The translations under genes were made by a program, and so were the position numbers. A stretch of DNA of 64,000 nt from Bactericera cockerelli. Taxonomy: Eukaryota; Arthropoda; Insecta; Hemiptera; Triozidae. Shown here piece after piece: positions 34,241 through 45,458 of this stretch; position 1 is the first letter of the stretch; every line of letters begins with the position of its first letter. Below the pieces are notes generated by a model, which searched no databases, had not been told where the DNA came from, and was given only the letters and a program-made list of their open reading frames with translations. The DNA is taken from contig CM044958.1 of assembly GCA_024516035.1 (NCBI GenBank), forward strand, positions 22,590,108 to 22,654,107, in the 5' to 3' direction.

Positions 34241-34721
34241 ACATTAACCTTGCCTTATGTTTATATTCCACTAAAGAGTCATGTTATTATTACTATAACT
34301 ACAAAAGTAGATACAACACTGACTACGCTTTACAAGTACAATTAATTGGTATTATTCCAGTCACACCAACAGAGAGAGCATTAAATTTAAGATCAACAAA
34401 GAAAGATATGGAAGTTATTACTCGCGCAATAAAGTAAGCCTAGGCCGCACAAGTTAAGTCTCCCAAGTTATAAAGTTAAGACACATGATATAAAACAAGC
34501 AACTTGAAATAATTCCACCAAACTTTGAAACCCATCCATGTGTAGAAAAACAAAAACTAAAAGGTCTTATAAGTCTAGGGGAAAAGTTGAAATTGTTATT
34601 AAAGTTTGTTAATGTGTTAAGACAAGACGTTTTCCCCTACGTTTTGGTGGAATAAATGTCAGATGAATTAGGAACTCAGGAGGATAGTCCAATGGTGGAT
34701 CCCATGTCCTTGCTTATGGTC

Positions 34722-34828
34722 GACTTGAGGTTGGTCTGGCTCAACTTTGTTGACAACCCATTTTATAATTTGCCCTCAGAGCCAAAGTTTTGGGTAATAC
34801 ATTTTGAATTCAAAATTTGCTACCAATA
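34722..34828 (+). repeat. Second copy of the SINE family G 3' body
   Basis: ACTTGAGGTTGGTCTGGCTC to CATTTTGAATTCAAAATTTG repeats 34140-34240 about 580 bases downstream, without a tRNA head. Probably a 5'-truncated insertion of the same SINE. Confidence 0.65.
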
Positions 34829-34959
34829 TTTTTGCTAACTTTCTTTTGGTACCTTTTAATATTAATGTTCTGCCCACCCTTCTTGCTAATGCGAAGAAGG
34901 AATAGTATGTTTTCAACAGTATGGAATTAGACACTACCAATGTACAGTAATAACATATA

Positions 34960-35175
34960 ATAATAACACTCATTAGTGGAAGGTAACTACCAGGTAAGGT
35001 TAATGCTTAAAGTATTTTCTACCACCTAACCCTCGGAGTCTTATTATTATTATTTGGTCACAAACTCAAATTAATGAGGAAAAATTCATGCATTGGTTCG
35101 AACCAACAACCAACGGATCTCTACGCTCCCTGGATTATCAGGTTAACGTTTTAACCACAACCAGTGCATAGAATT
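34960..35175 (-). mobile_element. tRNA-headed SINE, family G
   Basis: On minus: CACTGGTTGTGGTTAAAACG (head), GTTGGTTGTTGGTTCGAACC (box B region) and a body with CTACCTGGTAGTTACC. Shares head and body with 55440-55655. Confidence 0.65.
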
Positions 35176-35459
35176 GTAAACTCTCCATGTCTCCAGCATT
35201 ATTGATATCATATTATACACTGGTGTGATCACGCATCTGAACCCCTCTTATTTTCAATACATTTTCTTGGTAAAAAAGTAATCGACAAAACCACCAACAA
35301 AAGCTCGGGAGATAAACTTTGGAATGAAGACACATAAAAAGAAAACTAAAAGTCGACACACAAGATAACGGAAAGACAATGATACACCCCTGCTTGAAAT
35401 TTATAGTGGACAGAAGTCAGATAGGAGCAGAGGAAGGGGAATAACGAGAGAAGGAGGGA

Positions 35460-35460
35460 G

Positions 35461-35509
<49 letters not shown>

Positions 35510-35524
35510 AGAGGAGAGAGAGAA

Positions 35525-35590
<66 letters not shown>

Positions 35591-35980
35591 AAAAGGGGGA
35601 GAGAGAGAGAGAGAGAGAAAAAGGGAGAGAGAGAGGTGACTGGAGAAAGAGAGAAGGGGATAAATTGAAAAGTAAGGAAAAGCTCTTGAAAAAATAGAAG
35701 AAAGCCTAAAAACAAAATATAGTGGGCGTGAAGCAGTGAAGCAAGGAAAGAAAGAGAGTGAGAGAGAGAGAAAGGGGGAGGGTGAAAAGGGGTGAGATAG
35801 ATGAAAAAGAGGCAGAGAGAGAGAGCGAGAAAGCAAGAAGGTGGAAACCAACGACTTAAAGAGAAAGAGGGAAAGGAGAGGGAAATAGAAAAGGTGAGAG
35901 AGAGAGAGAGAGAGAGAGAGAAGGTGAGAGAGAGAGAGAGAGATAGAGCGAGAGGGAAAGGGTAAGAGGATGAGAGACTT
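35460..35980. repeat. Long GA tracts
   Basis: Near-pure (GA)n at 35466-35635 and 35893-35945 with purine-rich DNA between. The 196-codon ORFs on minus are Leu/Ser composition artefacts. Confidence 0.9.
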
Positions 35981-36333
35981 GACACAGACAAGGGTGAGTG
36001 GGTGATACAAAGTGATATAAAGATATCAATTTACGTTCTAGGACGTAAATTTTTTAGAGGACTCGGATATCTCCAGCCTTTTGAGTCTCATAATATTTTT
36101 CCCTTCAAACTAGAGATATATAAACTTCTTGCCGTTTAAAGTTATATTATTTCTGTGTTTTTTTTTCCTCTCTTGTTTATTTACTTCCCTTTTGCGATGT
36201 TATAGAGCGCTCTGTTTCATCCCCAAACAGTGTGGTTTTGATACTTGTACAATGTACAGAACAGTAGATCGATCGTTCTATGTTTTCCTAATGTTGTCAA
36301 AAAATTAAGAATAGTTTTTTGTTGTTGCTTTAA

Positions 36334-36631
36334 CACTTTCACCGCCAACTGTATTTTCGACTATTTTCATTCATAGGCCAGGCGTGATTTTGATGTGGTG
36401 ATACTTCAAAGTATCACTGGCCTGGGGAAGAGATTTTGACAAAAATTTGACATGTTCTTGGATACTGCTAGGCCAGAGCAACACATTCTTCATGTTAAAC
36501 ATATAGAAAGTGTTACTCACAAGTATTACCAGCGTCTTATAGACTCTGTGGGTGATACTTTGAAGTATCACCATGTTCATACTAGCGCAGAGCCAGGTGA
36601 TACTTCCATGTATCACCTGGCGCTGAAAGTG
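36334..36631. mobile_element. piggyBac-type MITE with three internal palindromes
   Basis: The ends CACTTTCACCGCC and GGCGCTGAAAGTG are near-perfect inverted repeats flanked by TTAA on both sides (36330-36333 and 36632-36635), the piggyBac target. Inside are three copies of a GTGATACTT/AAGTATCAC palindrome, near 36398, 36552 and 36598. 298 bp, non-coding. The related element at 44775-44986 shares TTAACACTTT ends. Confidence 0.85.
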
Positions 36632-36799
36632 TTAATTACCATGGCAATTGGTTTTCTGATATTATGTTTATAAAATTCTAATCTAGAGGCATAATTTTAC
36701 CAACGTACCTGTTTCTGTGAAATTATGCTAAGAGGATAATAGTTTAGGGCGCCAGTCTGACAAAGAGAGTACCAAAAACTACTACAGTATTTTTACATT

Positions 36800-36935
36800 G
36801 AGAAACCTATTTGTGTCAATCACTTCTGTGGTCACAATTACTCAAACTCACACTGCTAAATTTTTACCGAACTTGGGACTCGAACCAGGTTACAAGTCCA
36901 CCACCGCCTTATCAATCAATCTACTGATGTGGTAG
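36800..36935 (-). mobile_element. tRNA-headed SINE, family H
   Basis: On minus: head with GTTGATAAGGCGGTGGTGGA, box B CTGGTTCGAGTCCC, and body with GTGAGTTTGAGTAATT. Related copy at 44395-44540 (minus). Confidence 0.55.
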
Positions 36936-36971
36936 AGTAAATTTGGGAGTAATATGCTTTTTATTCTACAG

Positions 36972-37094
36972 GTATTTTCAGAACAGGAAAAGGAACCAAG
37001 TCTGAATTACCTTTTAAACTGCATTACTCCACCAGTTGTTAGGCTAGAAATATCTCCGGGAAAGCCCTTTGACTCACACCTCTACGACTTTTGA
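36972..37094 (+). CDS. Candidate terminal exon (unknown protein)
   Basis: After an acceptor-like TTTTTATTCTACAG, one frame is open for 40 codons to a TGA: VFSEQEKEPSLNYLLNCITP, then VVRLEIS and SHLYDF. The composition is clearly protein-like and GC is higher than in the flanks. An AATAAA-like word (CGAAATAAATAC) lies about 500 bases downstream inside a SINE. It could be a last exon or a pseudogene fragment. Family not recognised. Confidence 0.3.
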   Translation, partial: VFSEQEKEPSLNYLLNCITPPVVRLEISPGKPFDSHLYDF

Positions 37095-37387
37095 CCCTTG
37101 AAGATAAAGTTTTTATGTCCTCTGTCTCTTAACGACCTTTCCCCATCGGCTTGCCTCCCTCATCATATTTCCACCGTCACTTCTCATCATTAAAACTGAA
37201 GCGTCTAAAGCGGAGAGGGCGGTTTCCATTTACAAAGTACTGGAATGTGGAACAGATATAGCTCGGTATTGTGGAGGCTCTAGGTGGAGTTTATTTGTCG
37301 CAAAATAAGTCAATGTTACTAGATAAATAGAAGCGATGTTTAGAGACCCACCTTGCTTAACCTGACTTTAAACGCCAACTTTGACAC

Positions 37388-37620
37388 TGAGCGCACGATT
37401 AGCTCAGTGGTTAAGCACTCGCTGGCCACTAATTGGAATTGGGTTCGCATGCCACACTCTCGTGTTTATACAGCATCTAATTGGGAAGTATTGTGTCACT
37501 TCTTGCCCATCAGATGGGGGGCATACTACAGGAGGGCAGGCTACAACACAGACTACAAGCGTCTACAGTAGCTCCTGTTCCATGGCTACGAAATAAATAC
37601 AGCTGTAAAATAATCATCTT
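37388..37620 (+). mobile_element. tRNA-headed SINE, family I
   Basis: GATTAGCTCAGTGGTTAAGC (strong box A) and GGGTTCGCATGCC (box B), followed by a body with GGGCAGGCTACAACACAGAC and an A-rich end. A body-like fragment (TACAACACTGACTACGC) also occurs near 34314. Confidence 0.65.
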
Positions 37621-38506
37621 AAAAAAAAGGGCTACTAAAGTTGGTAATAAATTAAACAATTTATGACTTACCTAACTCAGCAAATTGGTTTTAACGAATT
37701 TGCTCACTTGATTTGCATTGAGGAGGCCTTCGTTTGAACCTCGGTGGATAACAGTGTATATTTTTTTCTGTTTTGTACTATGGACGATTGGGATCCACTC
37801 ATACCTCGTGAGGAAAAATCAGTAGCAAAAACTTAAAATCAGTAGCAAAAATTATGTTACTAAGGCGAATGATGTGATTAAGAATATTGTAATGCCGTTT
37901 GCTACCCATTAAAATTGTAACATAATAATACAGAGAAACAGATTACCTACATATACATTATACAGCCCCTTTTTACTTTAGCCTCCCTATCAGTAAAGGT
38001 CAAATGGAAACGGCTCCCATGACTCTTGTGACAGTAGTTAACGCTCTTATGCCCCTATAACATCTAGCCTTACACTGTGCCATCATTAACGACCTTACCT
38101 TATAATAGCACTCTTGTATAATAGCACTTTAAAAGACCTGCCAGTTTCAGACGAGTATGTTAGCATCTAGTAAGGTCAGACTCGGAGGTCCAGTTTCGAG
38201 TTTCGTTTAATTGTTTCGTCCAGGCAAACTTGGTAGCACAGTGAATAGACCTTTACTTAGTAGCACACAGTGTATAGAGCTTTTGGGGTTGTTTTTCATT
38301 GAATAGAGGACCTGGATTGTAGATATTATTCCTCAGAAATAACCTCAACTTTTTTGGGAGAAAGCGGATTGAAAGAAGAAGAAAGTAGATATTATTGCTA
38401 GTTCAGTATACTCGTACATTAATACTCATTCGAACAATGTATTTTACAATGTATTCGAACAATGATTATGTGTTTTAAGGTACAAACAATAGTGCGACCA
38501 ATGGAG

Positions 38507-38761
38507 TCACTGATGTTTTGACCGGTCCATCATGAAAACTAAAGCTTTTGATACTGGCACACTGTTGATATTGGTATTTTCAATTTCCATTTCAATTTCT
38601 TCTATCATTTCCTCCTGTCTTGGTGTGTTTCCAATATGGGGAGTGTGAGAGTACTTGAGCTCTTCAGTACTTCCTGGTCTTGTTTTTTCATACCTAACAC
38701 AAAATTCTGGATGTCTTTTCTCCTTGCCATCTCTTAAACAACGAACACCATTTACGATGAG
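38507..38761 (-). pseudogene. 84-codon coding relic, unknown family
   Basis: On minus the frame is open from the SINE-like junction near 38761 to a TGA at 38507-38509, with no early ATG. It reads RCLRDGKEKRHPEFCVRYEK, then YSHTPHIGNTPRQEEMIEEI, and ends FMMDRSKHQ. Lys/Glu/Arg/His content and lack of AT bias are convincing for a real former protein. A degraded 5S SINE abuts its N-terminal side, so it looks like a gene or element fragment cut by that insertion. I cannot name the family. Confidence 0.5.
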
Positions 38762-38762
38762 T

Positions 38763-38925
38763 TAAGAGACCCACATTAACCTCACCCAGTCCATTTTTGC
38801 CTAGTCGTAATAGCCTACTATTCCGGCTTGGTTTGAGCTTGGTTGTTCAAACACCAAGTCTTAGCATAAATAAACGTTGTTTAGCTTCTGTGTTATCATA
38901 CGCCACGCTGACAAAAGTCAGAGCT
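38763..38925 (-). mobile_element. Degenerate 5S-headed SINE
   Basis: On minus, AGAAGCTAAACAACG and TAAGACTTGGTG align with the box A-like and intermediate parts of the full-head SINE, and CTGGGTGAGGTTAATGTGGG is the shared body. Several internal deletions. The oldest-looking copy. Confidence 0.5.
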
Positions 38926-38929
38926 TCTA

Positions 38930-40310
38930 ATTCTCGGTGTTTTGGTGAGTAACCTATGGAATATTGAATATTTCCTTGTATTGTGAGTACCAATCTCTTG
39001 TGGTACCAGCTCATTGAAAATCTATTACATACTTTTTTTCCTTTAAAACAGAAATTATTTCCTCAAATTTCCTAAATCATTCCTTTTTTTGGTTTTGACA
39101 TCCAGATCCAGTTCAGCGAATCATACGAGTATTTCTCACCCCCCTAGTCTTTAGAGACACTGCTCTAATGTCTTACTCCTTCATTTTTAACCAGCCCAAA
39201 TTTTCACCTTGAATTTGTATATCTGTTGAGTTTTGAGTAGTGAAGAGTTGGTTAGCCTCACTGAAAGTTCTGCAGGGATAGGTGGTGGGAATAGAAAACA
39301 GACGGCATAATATCCGAAGCTCCAGATGAAGACACAGAATCCAATATGAAAAGTTTACACACACATAGAAAATGAGGAAAATTGTTATCATCAGAAGAGA
39401 TAGAGGAGAATACAGGGTGTTCGAAAATAAGTTGTTGATCTGATATACCAAAGTACTTTTTTCTCCTATTACAATGAATTTTTTTCTTCATAATTCAAAA
39501 CATATTAATAAAATAATCTTTATTATTGTTTGCAATTATTCTTTCAACAAAAAAATCTGTTTCTAAAATTGAAAAAAAAGCAATTTTCGATACCTTCTAA
39601 GGCCCCTGCGTGAATTTTAATTTAGAATCTTTGCCTCTTAGCTTAAGCCAGAGTGACCGATAAGGACAGAGAAATATATAAAAAAAACTTTTGAGACATA
39701 CTATGCTTACGGATATTTATATAGTTTACCTCTCTCTTGTTTTCGAACCATCTCCATCTCTAGTTTCTCGGCAAGTCTACTTTTTTCAATAAAAATTTCG
39801 ATCTATAAGTCTCTTCTCGATGCCTGGGGTTTCAACTTTGTATTAAAAAAACTTTATCCCTCCTCTTGATCCCGCTTGCCCTGTTTATCCTCAATTCCTC
39901 ATCCGATCTGCTCTTGTTGCGCATCACTCGAGATGTTCAATTTTATCTATCTATTATAAATGTCAAAGTCACTGACTGACTGACTGGCTGACTGTCTGAC
40001 TGACTGATCATCGCTCTACAGCCCAAACCGTAAGTCCTAGGAAGCTGAAATTCGGTAGGTAGCTTTGTCTTACAGTCTAGATGTGCAATAAGACGGGATT
40101 TTTCGAAATTCCCACTACAACACCTGCCATTTTGGCGAAAAAGGATTTTTTTGTTTTAACGCCCATGCCTCGGCCCGCTAGTTTATAATATATGTATTGT
40201 ATATAAGCACTACAGTTTCTGGGAGGTGTTCTCCAGCGAAACGACCGTTTCGTTTGATTATGTATTTAATTTAATCAATTAGTGTTTTTCTAATTTATTC
40301 GGGGTAAGTC
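38930..40310. other. No gene; one repeat of the (TGAC)n type
   Basis: 39950-40190 is a dispersed-type repeat with ACTGACTGACTGACTGGC and CTAGGAAGCTGAAATTCGG text. GAATACAGGGTGTTCGAAAA at about 39410 looks like a single transposon end. Minus ORFs at 39173-39491 overlap each other and are not supported. Confidence 0.45.
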
Positions 40311-40316
40311 GTTTTA

Positions 40317-40756
40317 GGGCGAAATTAATAGACGTTTTTGTAATACCTCTGAGGTGCTAAGTCTCGGATTGCGTACTGTATAATATGGGGTTATCGATAG
40401 CTATGACGTTATCGATTTCGTCTATTAATTTCGCTCCAAGTGTTTTCAAAGTAGGTATGAGTAAATACCTGTGCAACATTTACCTCTATATTAGCAACAG
40501 GGGATTCGGAACTACAAATGGAATTTGTCTCAGTAGTGACGACGCGACCAACGCAGTGAAACGACCTAAAACAACTCATATTGCAGACAAGTGCCATCAC
40601 AACTTCTTCACAGTAATTCAACACATCAATATAGAGAGCGAAATCAATATAAGTACAATAAGTTTGAGTCAGAACATACATTTTTACCAAAAACAAATAA
40701 GCAAAATTTAGACTTAAGTGCAATGAGGTATAACAAAAATGTCTATTAATTTGCCC
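40317..40756. mobile_element. TIR element of the GGGCGAAATTAATAGAC family, composite
   Basis: The left end GGGCGAAATTAATAGACG (40317) pairs with two right ends: CGTCTATTAATTTCGCTCC at 40419-40437, giving a ~121-bp element, and ATGTCTATTAATTTGCCC at 40739-40756, giving a 440-bp element. A compact relative is at 58517-58645. ORFs on both strands between the ends (40385-40711 plus, 40409-40723 minus) are unassigned. Confidence 0.7.
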
Positions 40757-41631
40757 TGATTCTACCTAGAGTCTAGACATGCCGCGGTTACAGTGGAAAA
40801 GCAGATACTACTTACTGACCTGATTCAGATACCCCTATCTACGTAATATATCAGGGATTGACTTGGGGAAATGTTCGAAAGAAGTGGCATCCCTCTAATG
40901 GTTCCAACTTGAAGAATCCCCAAGCATTAGCAGTCCTTTTTTTACGGTGCTAGACTTGTAATTAAAAAAAAAATATTATTTTTCAAAAAAATAATATTTT
41001 CATCTTTTCTATAAAATCCTTACTTGAAACAGGGTTTGCTTTGTTTAGAAAACCCCATGAGCAATGGATTAACCATTTTTAAATTCAGTTTAATTAAAAT
41101 AGATGCTCTCTCTCTGATATTCACTCTAGTATAAAAGAAGACAAGGACGCATATGTGAACTATCAAATAAAATAATATATTTTATGGTTTAAAAAAATCG
41201 TATCCCACCCAATGTTGGATTTTTCCTCATATACTTGAACATGTGAGCACTTAAGACTGTAAGGCTTAGGTGAGAGAAAATGCTTAGAAACCTCACCTAA
41301 TGGTTACCTTCCAATAAAACGTTTTAATATTATTACATCCCCCAGATGACATGGTATGACCAATTTGTTTATCGTTACAAGTTACAACTGAGTACTACAT
41401 CCTGGGAATTCACTCTATAGAGATTCCTAAAAGTCATAAGGAGAGTAATTACCTCAGAACAACATGTCCCAATACAAGTTGCTCGTGGCTACCCATCCAG
41501 GGACTCAACGTGCTCAACCTACGATAACTCTGACGACATGAAAGCATGCTTCGTTTGGTGCGTCACGGGAGTTCCTGGAACAAAATAATATGAAAGCTGT
41601 GCTTCGGTATCCAGACTTCCTGGACGGAGTC

Positions 41632-41938
41632 CCCTCTTTCTTTGTGAGAGATTTTCCTTTTTCCTGGAAATTTCATTAGGTATAAGCGTCCGTATGGCTT
41701 TGGTGCAAATATGTATTTTTTTCATTATAGATATTCAGATAATTATGCTGGTAAGTATTTTAATATTGATATTCACCCAGTCTCCTCTTTCTTTGTGAGA
41801 GGTTTCATTTTTCCTGCGAATCTCTATTGGTACAATCGTTCTTATAAATGGCTTTAGTGCAAATATTTATTTTTTCATTATATTTATATAATCAAATAAT
41901 CATGCTGGTCTCTTTTTTATCATTGATACCCACCCAAT
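41632..41938. repeat. Tandem duplication of a ~152-bp unit
   Basis: CTCTTTCTTTGTGAGAGATT and CTCTTTCTTTGTGAGAGGTT begin two diverged units (41632-41783 and 41784-41938) that both contain TGGCTTT-GTGCAAATAT and ATCATGCTGG/TTATGCTGG text in order. Confidence 0.7.
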
Positions 41939-42080
41939 AGACGGATTGCATCACTTCAGGGTAGGAAACTATACTGTCTTATTGTTACATCGGTGGAACT
42001 TTTCTGCATGAAAATTGCACCCCGACCAGTTTTTGATTCCGGAACCAGGATTATCAATTCACCATGGAGCCCCACTTTGA

Positions 42081-42660
42081 TTTTACTTCCGATAAATTTC
42101 TAATATTAGAAATAGGAAGTATTGTGTTCAATTTCTTTCATAATTCTGGACATATCATGACCTCCTGAGCAACTTTGGTTTTGTTTGTTGGTTAAAAACA
42201 TTCCTTGTTACGTGCAAATCTCAAAAACTACTGAACTGATTTCGACGAAATTTTGTAAACATACAGGTAAGAGACATTCTATAAATGGTCCCATTTTGAA
42301 TTCATCAACTTTGCACTAGCGGTTCTTGGTCATAGAGACCATGCGCCTGACCACTAACTTTTTACTTAAACGCGTGTACCCCGTGAAAGGTAGGTACACC
42401 CGATTTTGATGAAATTCTGTATGTATGTATGTATGTGCGTATTACCGTTTTATATAGTGCATTTATAATTATTTTTTAATAAATTTTGATATAGCTTTGA
42501 TATTTAATAAAATCTGAAATGTCGGACAAAAAAGACGCGTAAATTGGTTTAGCGGTTTTGGAGATACAAGTGATTTAGTATAAAATCTCAAAATTGCCAC
42601 GTGTAAACAATGTAAACCAATTATGAAGAAGTATTATGTCCATTATTGCCAGTGTTTTTT
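42081..42660 (+). repeat. TTTTACTTCCGA repeat family, copy 1
   Basis: Starts TTTTACTTCCGATAAATTTC with an ATTTCTAATATTAGAAAT palindrome. Contains AGAGACCATGCGCCTGACCA and TTTTTACTTAAACGC blocks and ends CATTATTGCCAGTGTTTTTT. Most diverged of the four copies; it has lost the (GTCT)n segment. Non-coding. Confidence 0.8.
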
Positions 42661-43347
42661 TTTTGTAACATAGTTGATGTGAAAGTATAGTAATGTCCAA
42701 ATTCGTCATCAAAGTGAGTACTTCTTATTGTTGTTATCCTTAATTACATGCATTAAAAAAAGTTATCATATATGTGTTAACTACTTTATTTTATTAACAA
42801 TTTTCACCACTAAAGTGGTAGTTTTATTTATTAAAAATTATAATTACAAGAAATTACAAATGCAGAAAAAGAAATAATTGTTATTTTAGAAAAAGAAAAG
42901 ATTATCTACCTATTTATATGTATGTATGTATGTTGAGTGGTGATCTCAACATATATAAAATTTCTACCTATACATAATATATGTAAATGTACATATTTGC
43001 ATGTATGTTGAGTAAAGAACTCAACACAGATATTTACCTATACATATTTATATGTCCTTTTTTTTACATGTATACATTAAAATGTGTTTGATACATATAT
43101 AAAGATAGTTTACACTAAATAAGTATGATGATTAATTATACATTTATGTTCAAATTATACATTTATATTATTCAATATACCTGGGTATTTTTACGATATC
43201 TAAAATGGACATTTTCTATTTTACTTGTATAGGAATATATTTCTTGATTGTATAATGTATGCTCTGCTACATAAATTGCAACCCATATTTCCTTCACATA
43301 AGTAATGAATAGAACCCTTCTAATGAATCTAATATTTTGCATATATA

Positions 43348-44253
43348 CAGGGTGGCCCATTTTAAATGACGCACCCGTTTTACTCGGCCCTGTTGGAGAT
43401 ACAGAAAATTTATTCTGAGGACTTTTTCATAAGTCGGAGGGGGAAATCTCGTGGTGACCTTGGATTTTTTCTCAAGGTCACCCTTCAAGGTCAGATCAAG
43501 GTCAACTTCATTTTCTTAAATGGAATGACCCATTTTTTATTTCATATTCGTAATCTACGTGAATTTCTACATTCATTACACTATTTACTTGCTATCTCTC
43601 TATAGCCAATTAAAAAAGAAAAAAAAATTGAAATTTTCCGGAATGAACTTTTTTCTTCAAAGACTGAATTCAATTGATTTGTGTGTTTGACTTTCTTCTT
43701 ACCTGCTAACTTGGCACCTATCGCCGCCGAAGTTGTTCGAACGTACCCCCATCGACCTCTATACACATTTGAACGCGCCTCTCAAACTCCTCCACACTTT
43801 TCAACAACACAATCTCCGGTATTTGCTCACATGCTCTCTGGATTCTTTCCATCATGTCCTCGCGAGTAATTGGAGCTTCTTTATACACTAAATCTTTCAA
43901 ATTTTTTTTGGCCAATTCATCATTATTTTACATGATACTTACTACGTAGCACATTTTCATTATTATTTCAATTTTTTTTTTCTTTTTTAATTGGCTATAG
44001 AGAGATAGCAAGTAAATAGTGTAATGAATGTAGAAATTCACGTAGATTACGAATATGAAATAAAAAATGGGTCATTCTATTTAAGAAAATGAAGTTGACC
44101 TTGATCTGACCTTGAAGGGTGACCTTGAGAAAAAATCCAAAGTCACCACGAGATTTCCTCCTCCGAGTTATGAAAAAGTCCTCAGAATAAATTTTCTGTA
44201 TCTCCAACAGGGGCCGAGTAAAACGGGTGCGTCATTTAAAATGGGCCACCCTG
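43348..44253. mobile_element. Long-TIR element with transposase remnant
   Basis: The ends CAGGGTGGCCCATTTTAAAT and its complement are flanked by TA (43346-43347 and 44254-44255). Arms of about 287 bp (43348-43634 and 43965-44253) are near-perfect inverse complements. The middle carries the transposase-like ORF on minus. Length 906 bp, TA target and end motif point to a Tc1/mariner/IS630-type element. Its CAGGGTG ends are shared with the 15461-17113 palindrome. Confidence 0.88.
43718..43915 (-). pseudogene. Transposase C-terminal remnant
   Basis: The minus ORF reads KKNLKDLVYKEAPITREDMM, then RIQRACEQIPEIVL, then FERRVQMCIEVDGGTFEQL. The order VYKE-P-x-TREDM, RIQRACEQI, FERR-x2-MCIE-x-GG-x-FE matches the C terminus of a widespread insect DDE transposase-like family related to Tc1/mariner. 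The catalytic domain is absent; the text starts right at the arm boundary, so the element kept only the last ~65 codons. Confidence 0.75.
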
Positions 44254-44394
44254 TATGTAATATATGTATAGCCTGAGCCCCCTTATAATTACATAGGTAC
44301 ATATATTACTAAGTCTGTTTACAGTTTATTTATCTTGTAAAATATTAACATATAAAGGTAATTAAGTTCCATCAATAGAGTCAAGAGTGGTTAG

Positions 44395-44540
44395 TAGAGT
44401 AGTTAGGGAAGAATCTACACAGTTAACTACTTTCATGATGTCAAAACTACTCAAACTCGCTTTACTAAATCTTCGCTGAACCCGGCACTTGAACCACCGA
44501 CCTCCAGATTACAAGTCCGCCACCTTATCGATCAGAGGTC
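44395..44540 (-). mobile_element. tRNA-headed SINE, family H
   Basis: On minus: GATCGATAAGGTGGCGGACT in the head region, GGTGGTTCAAGTGCCGGG (box B) and body with GCGAGTTTGAGTAG. Related to 36800-36935. Confidence 0.55.
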
Positions 44541-44774
44541 GGTTTTACTTACATGCATTATTTATCCATTTTAGGTAGATTGTATTTGAAAGGTGAAGAT
44601 TAAGAAGGGACTAGCATTATCCTCCAGGCACTTGACTTGGACTTCCTTTTCTTATATTTATTAGGAAAAATCATTTAGAAGAGTCAAGAAAGAGTTTTTT
44701 TTGTCAAACACTTGAGTTTTTATAAAATAGCCTTTAGAAAGCAATATCCCCACTTCTGATGATATCCGTCTTAA

Positions 44775-44986
44775 CACTTTGTACGCCACGTCGCTCAATA
44801 TGAGCGATAGTGTTAAAATAAAGTCAACTAAAATACAAAAACAGAGGTAACAAAGTGTCTCTCAATATGAACGTGGCCCCCATGAAAAACAAACTTGCTG
44901 TGGGCCACGTCGCACATATTGAGAAACAATCCTTTGTATTGTGGCTTCAGGGGAAAATCACGATTTTGGGCTTGGCGTACAAAGTG
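44775..44986. mobile_element. piggyBac-type MITE, perfect 13-bp TIRs
   Basis: CACTTTGTACGCC and GGCGTACAAAGTG are perfect inverted ends flanked by TTAA (44771-44774 and 44987-44990). Internal CTCAATATGA and GGGCCACGTCGCACATATTG segments form further hairpins. 212 bp, non-coding. Confidence 0.9.
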
Positions 44987-45063
44987 TTAATGGACCTTAC
45001 AAGTATCTACGTTACAATGAGAGAAAATAATATCATAGGATTCTTTTGTAAAAACAAAGATTG

Positions 45064-45080
45064 GAGGTATAGAGAAAGAA

Positions 45081-45111
<31 letters not shown>

Positions 45112-45116
45112 AAGAA

Positions 45117-45151
<35 letters not shown>

Positions 45152-45156
45152 TAAAA
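45064..45156. repeat. GA tract
   Basis: Interrupted (GA)n of about 90 bases, producing Arg/Glu ORFs on plus and Leu/Ser on minus. Confidence 0.9.
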
Positions 45157-45233
45157 AATGTGAGAGAAAAAGAACGGTATACCTACGAGGTACTTTTTAG
45201 GTAAAAACAAGCATGCACGACGCACGTATAAGA

Positions 45234-45458
45234 CCAGCGTTTATGACGTGTTGAATTCACCGTTTCTCATATACGATCACCGAAGTTGAGCAACGTCCAG
45301 CGAGGTGAAGGCTTCGTGATGCTGGTATTCCAGCCCAACACAGACTGGGTGAGGTTAATGTGGGTAGCACGTTTGTGAGTTTCCTGCGAATGGAGGGTAA
45401 CACCCCTTTCGTGATATAACCATGCAGTTGAAAGCGACGTTAAACACAAAATTAAAAA
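45234..45458 (+). mobile_element. 5S rRNA-headed SINE (short-head subfamily)
   Basis: CCAGCGTTTATGACGTGTTG, box A-like CACCGAAGTTGAGCAACGTC, missing box C region, CTGGTATTCCAGCCC, body and GAAAGCGACGTTAAACAC tail. Moderately diverged; no clear target duplication. Confidence 0.85.

Noticed and set aside
35401..36010. 196- and 197-codon minus ORFs
   Set aside because: Same cause: long (GA)n tracts open on several frames at once.
39950..40010. (TGAC)n run as a CRISPR-like array
   Set aside because: Simple 4-bp microsatellite within a dispersed repeat; no spacers, eukaryotic context.
40385..40723. Overlapping plus and minus ORFs of over 100 codons
   Set aside because: They mirror each other within a TIR element; neither has recognisable protein features, so no gene was called.
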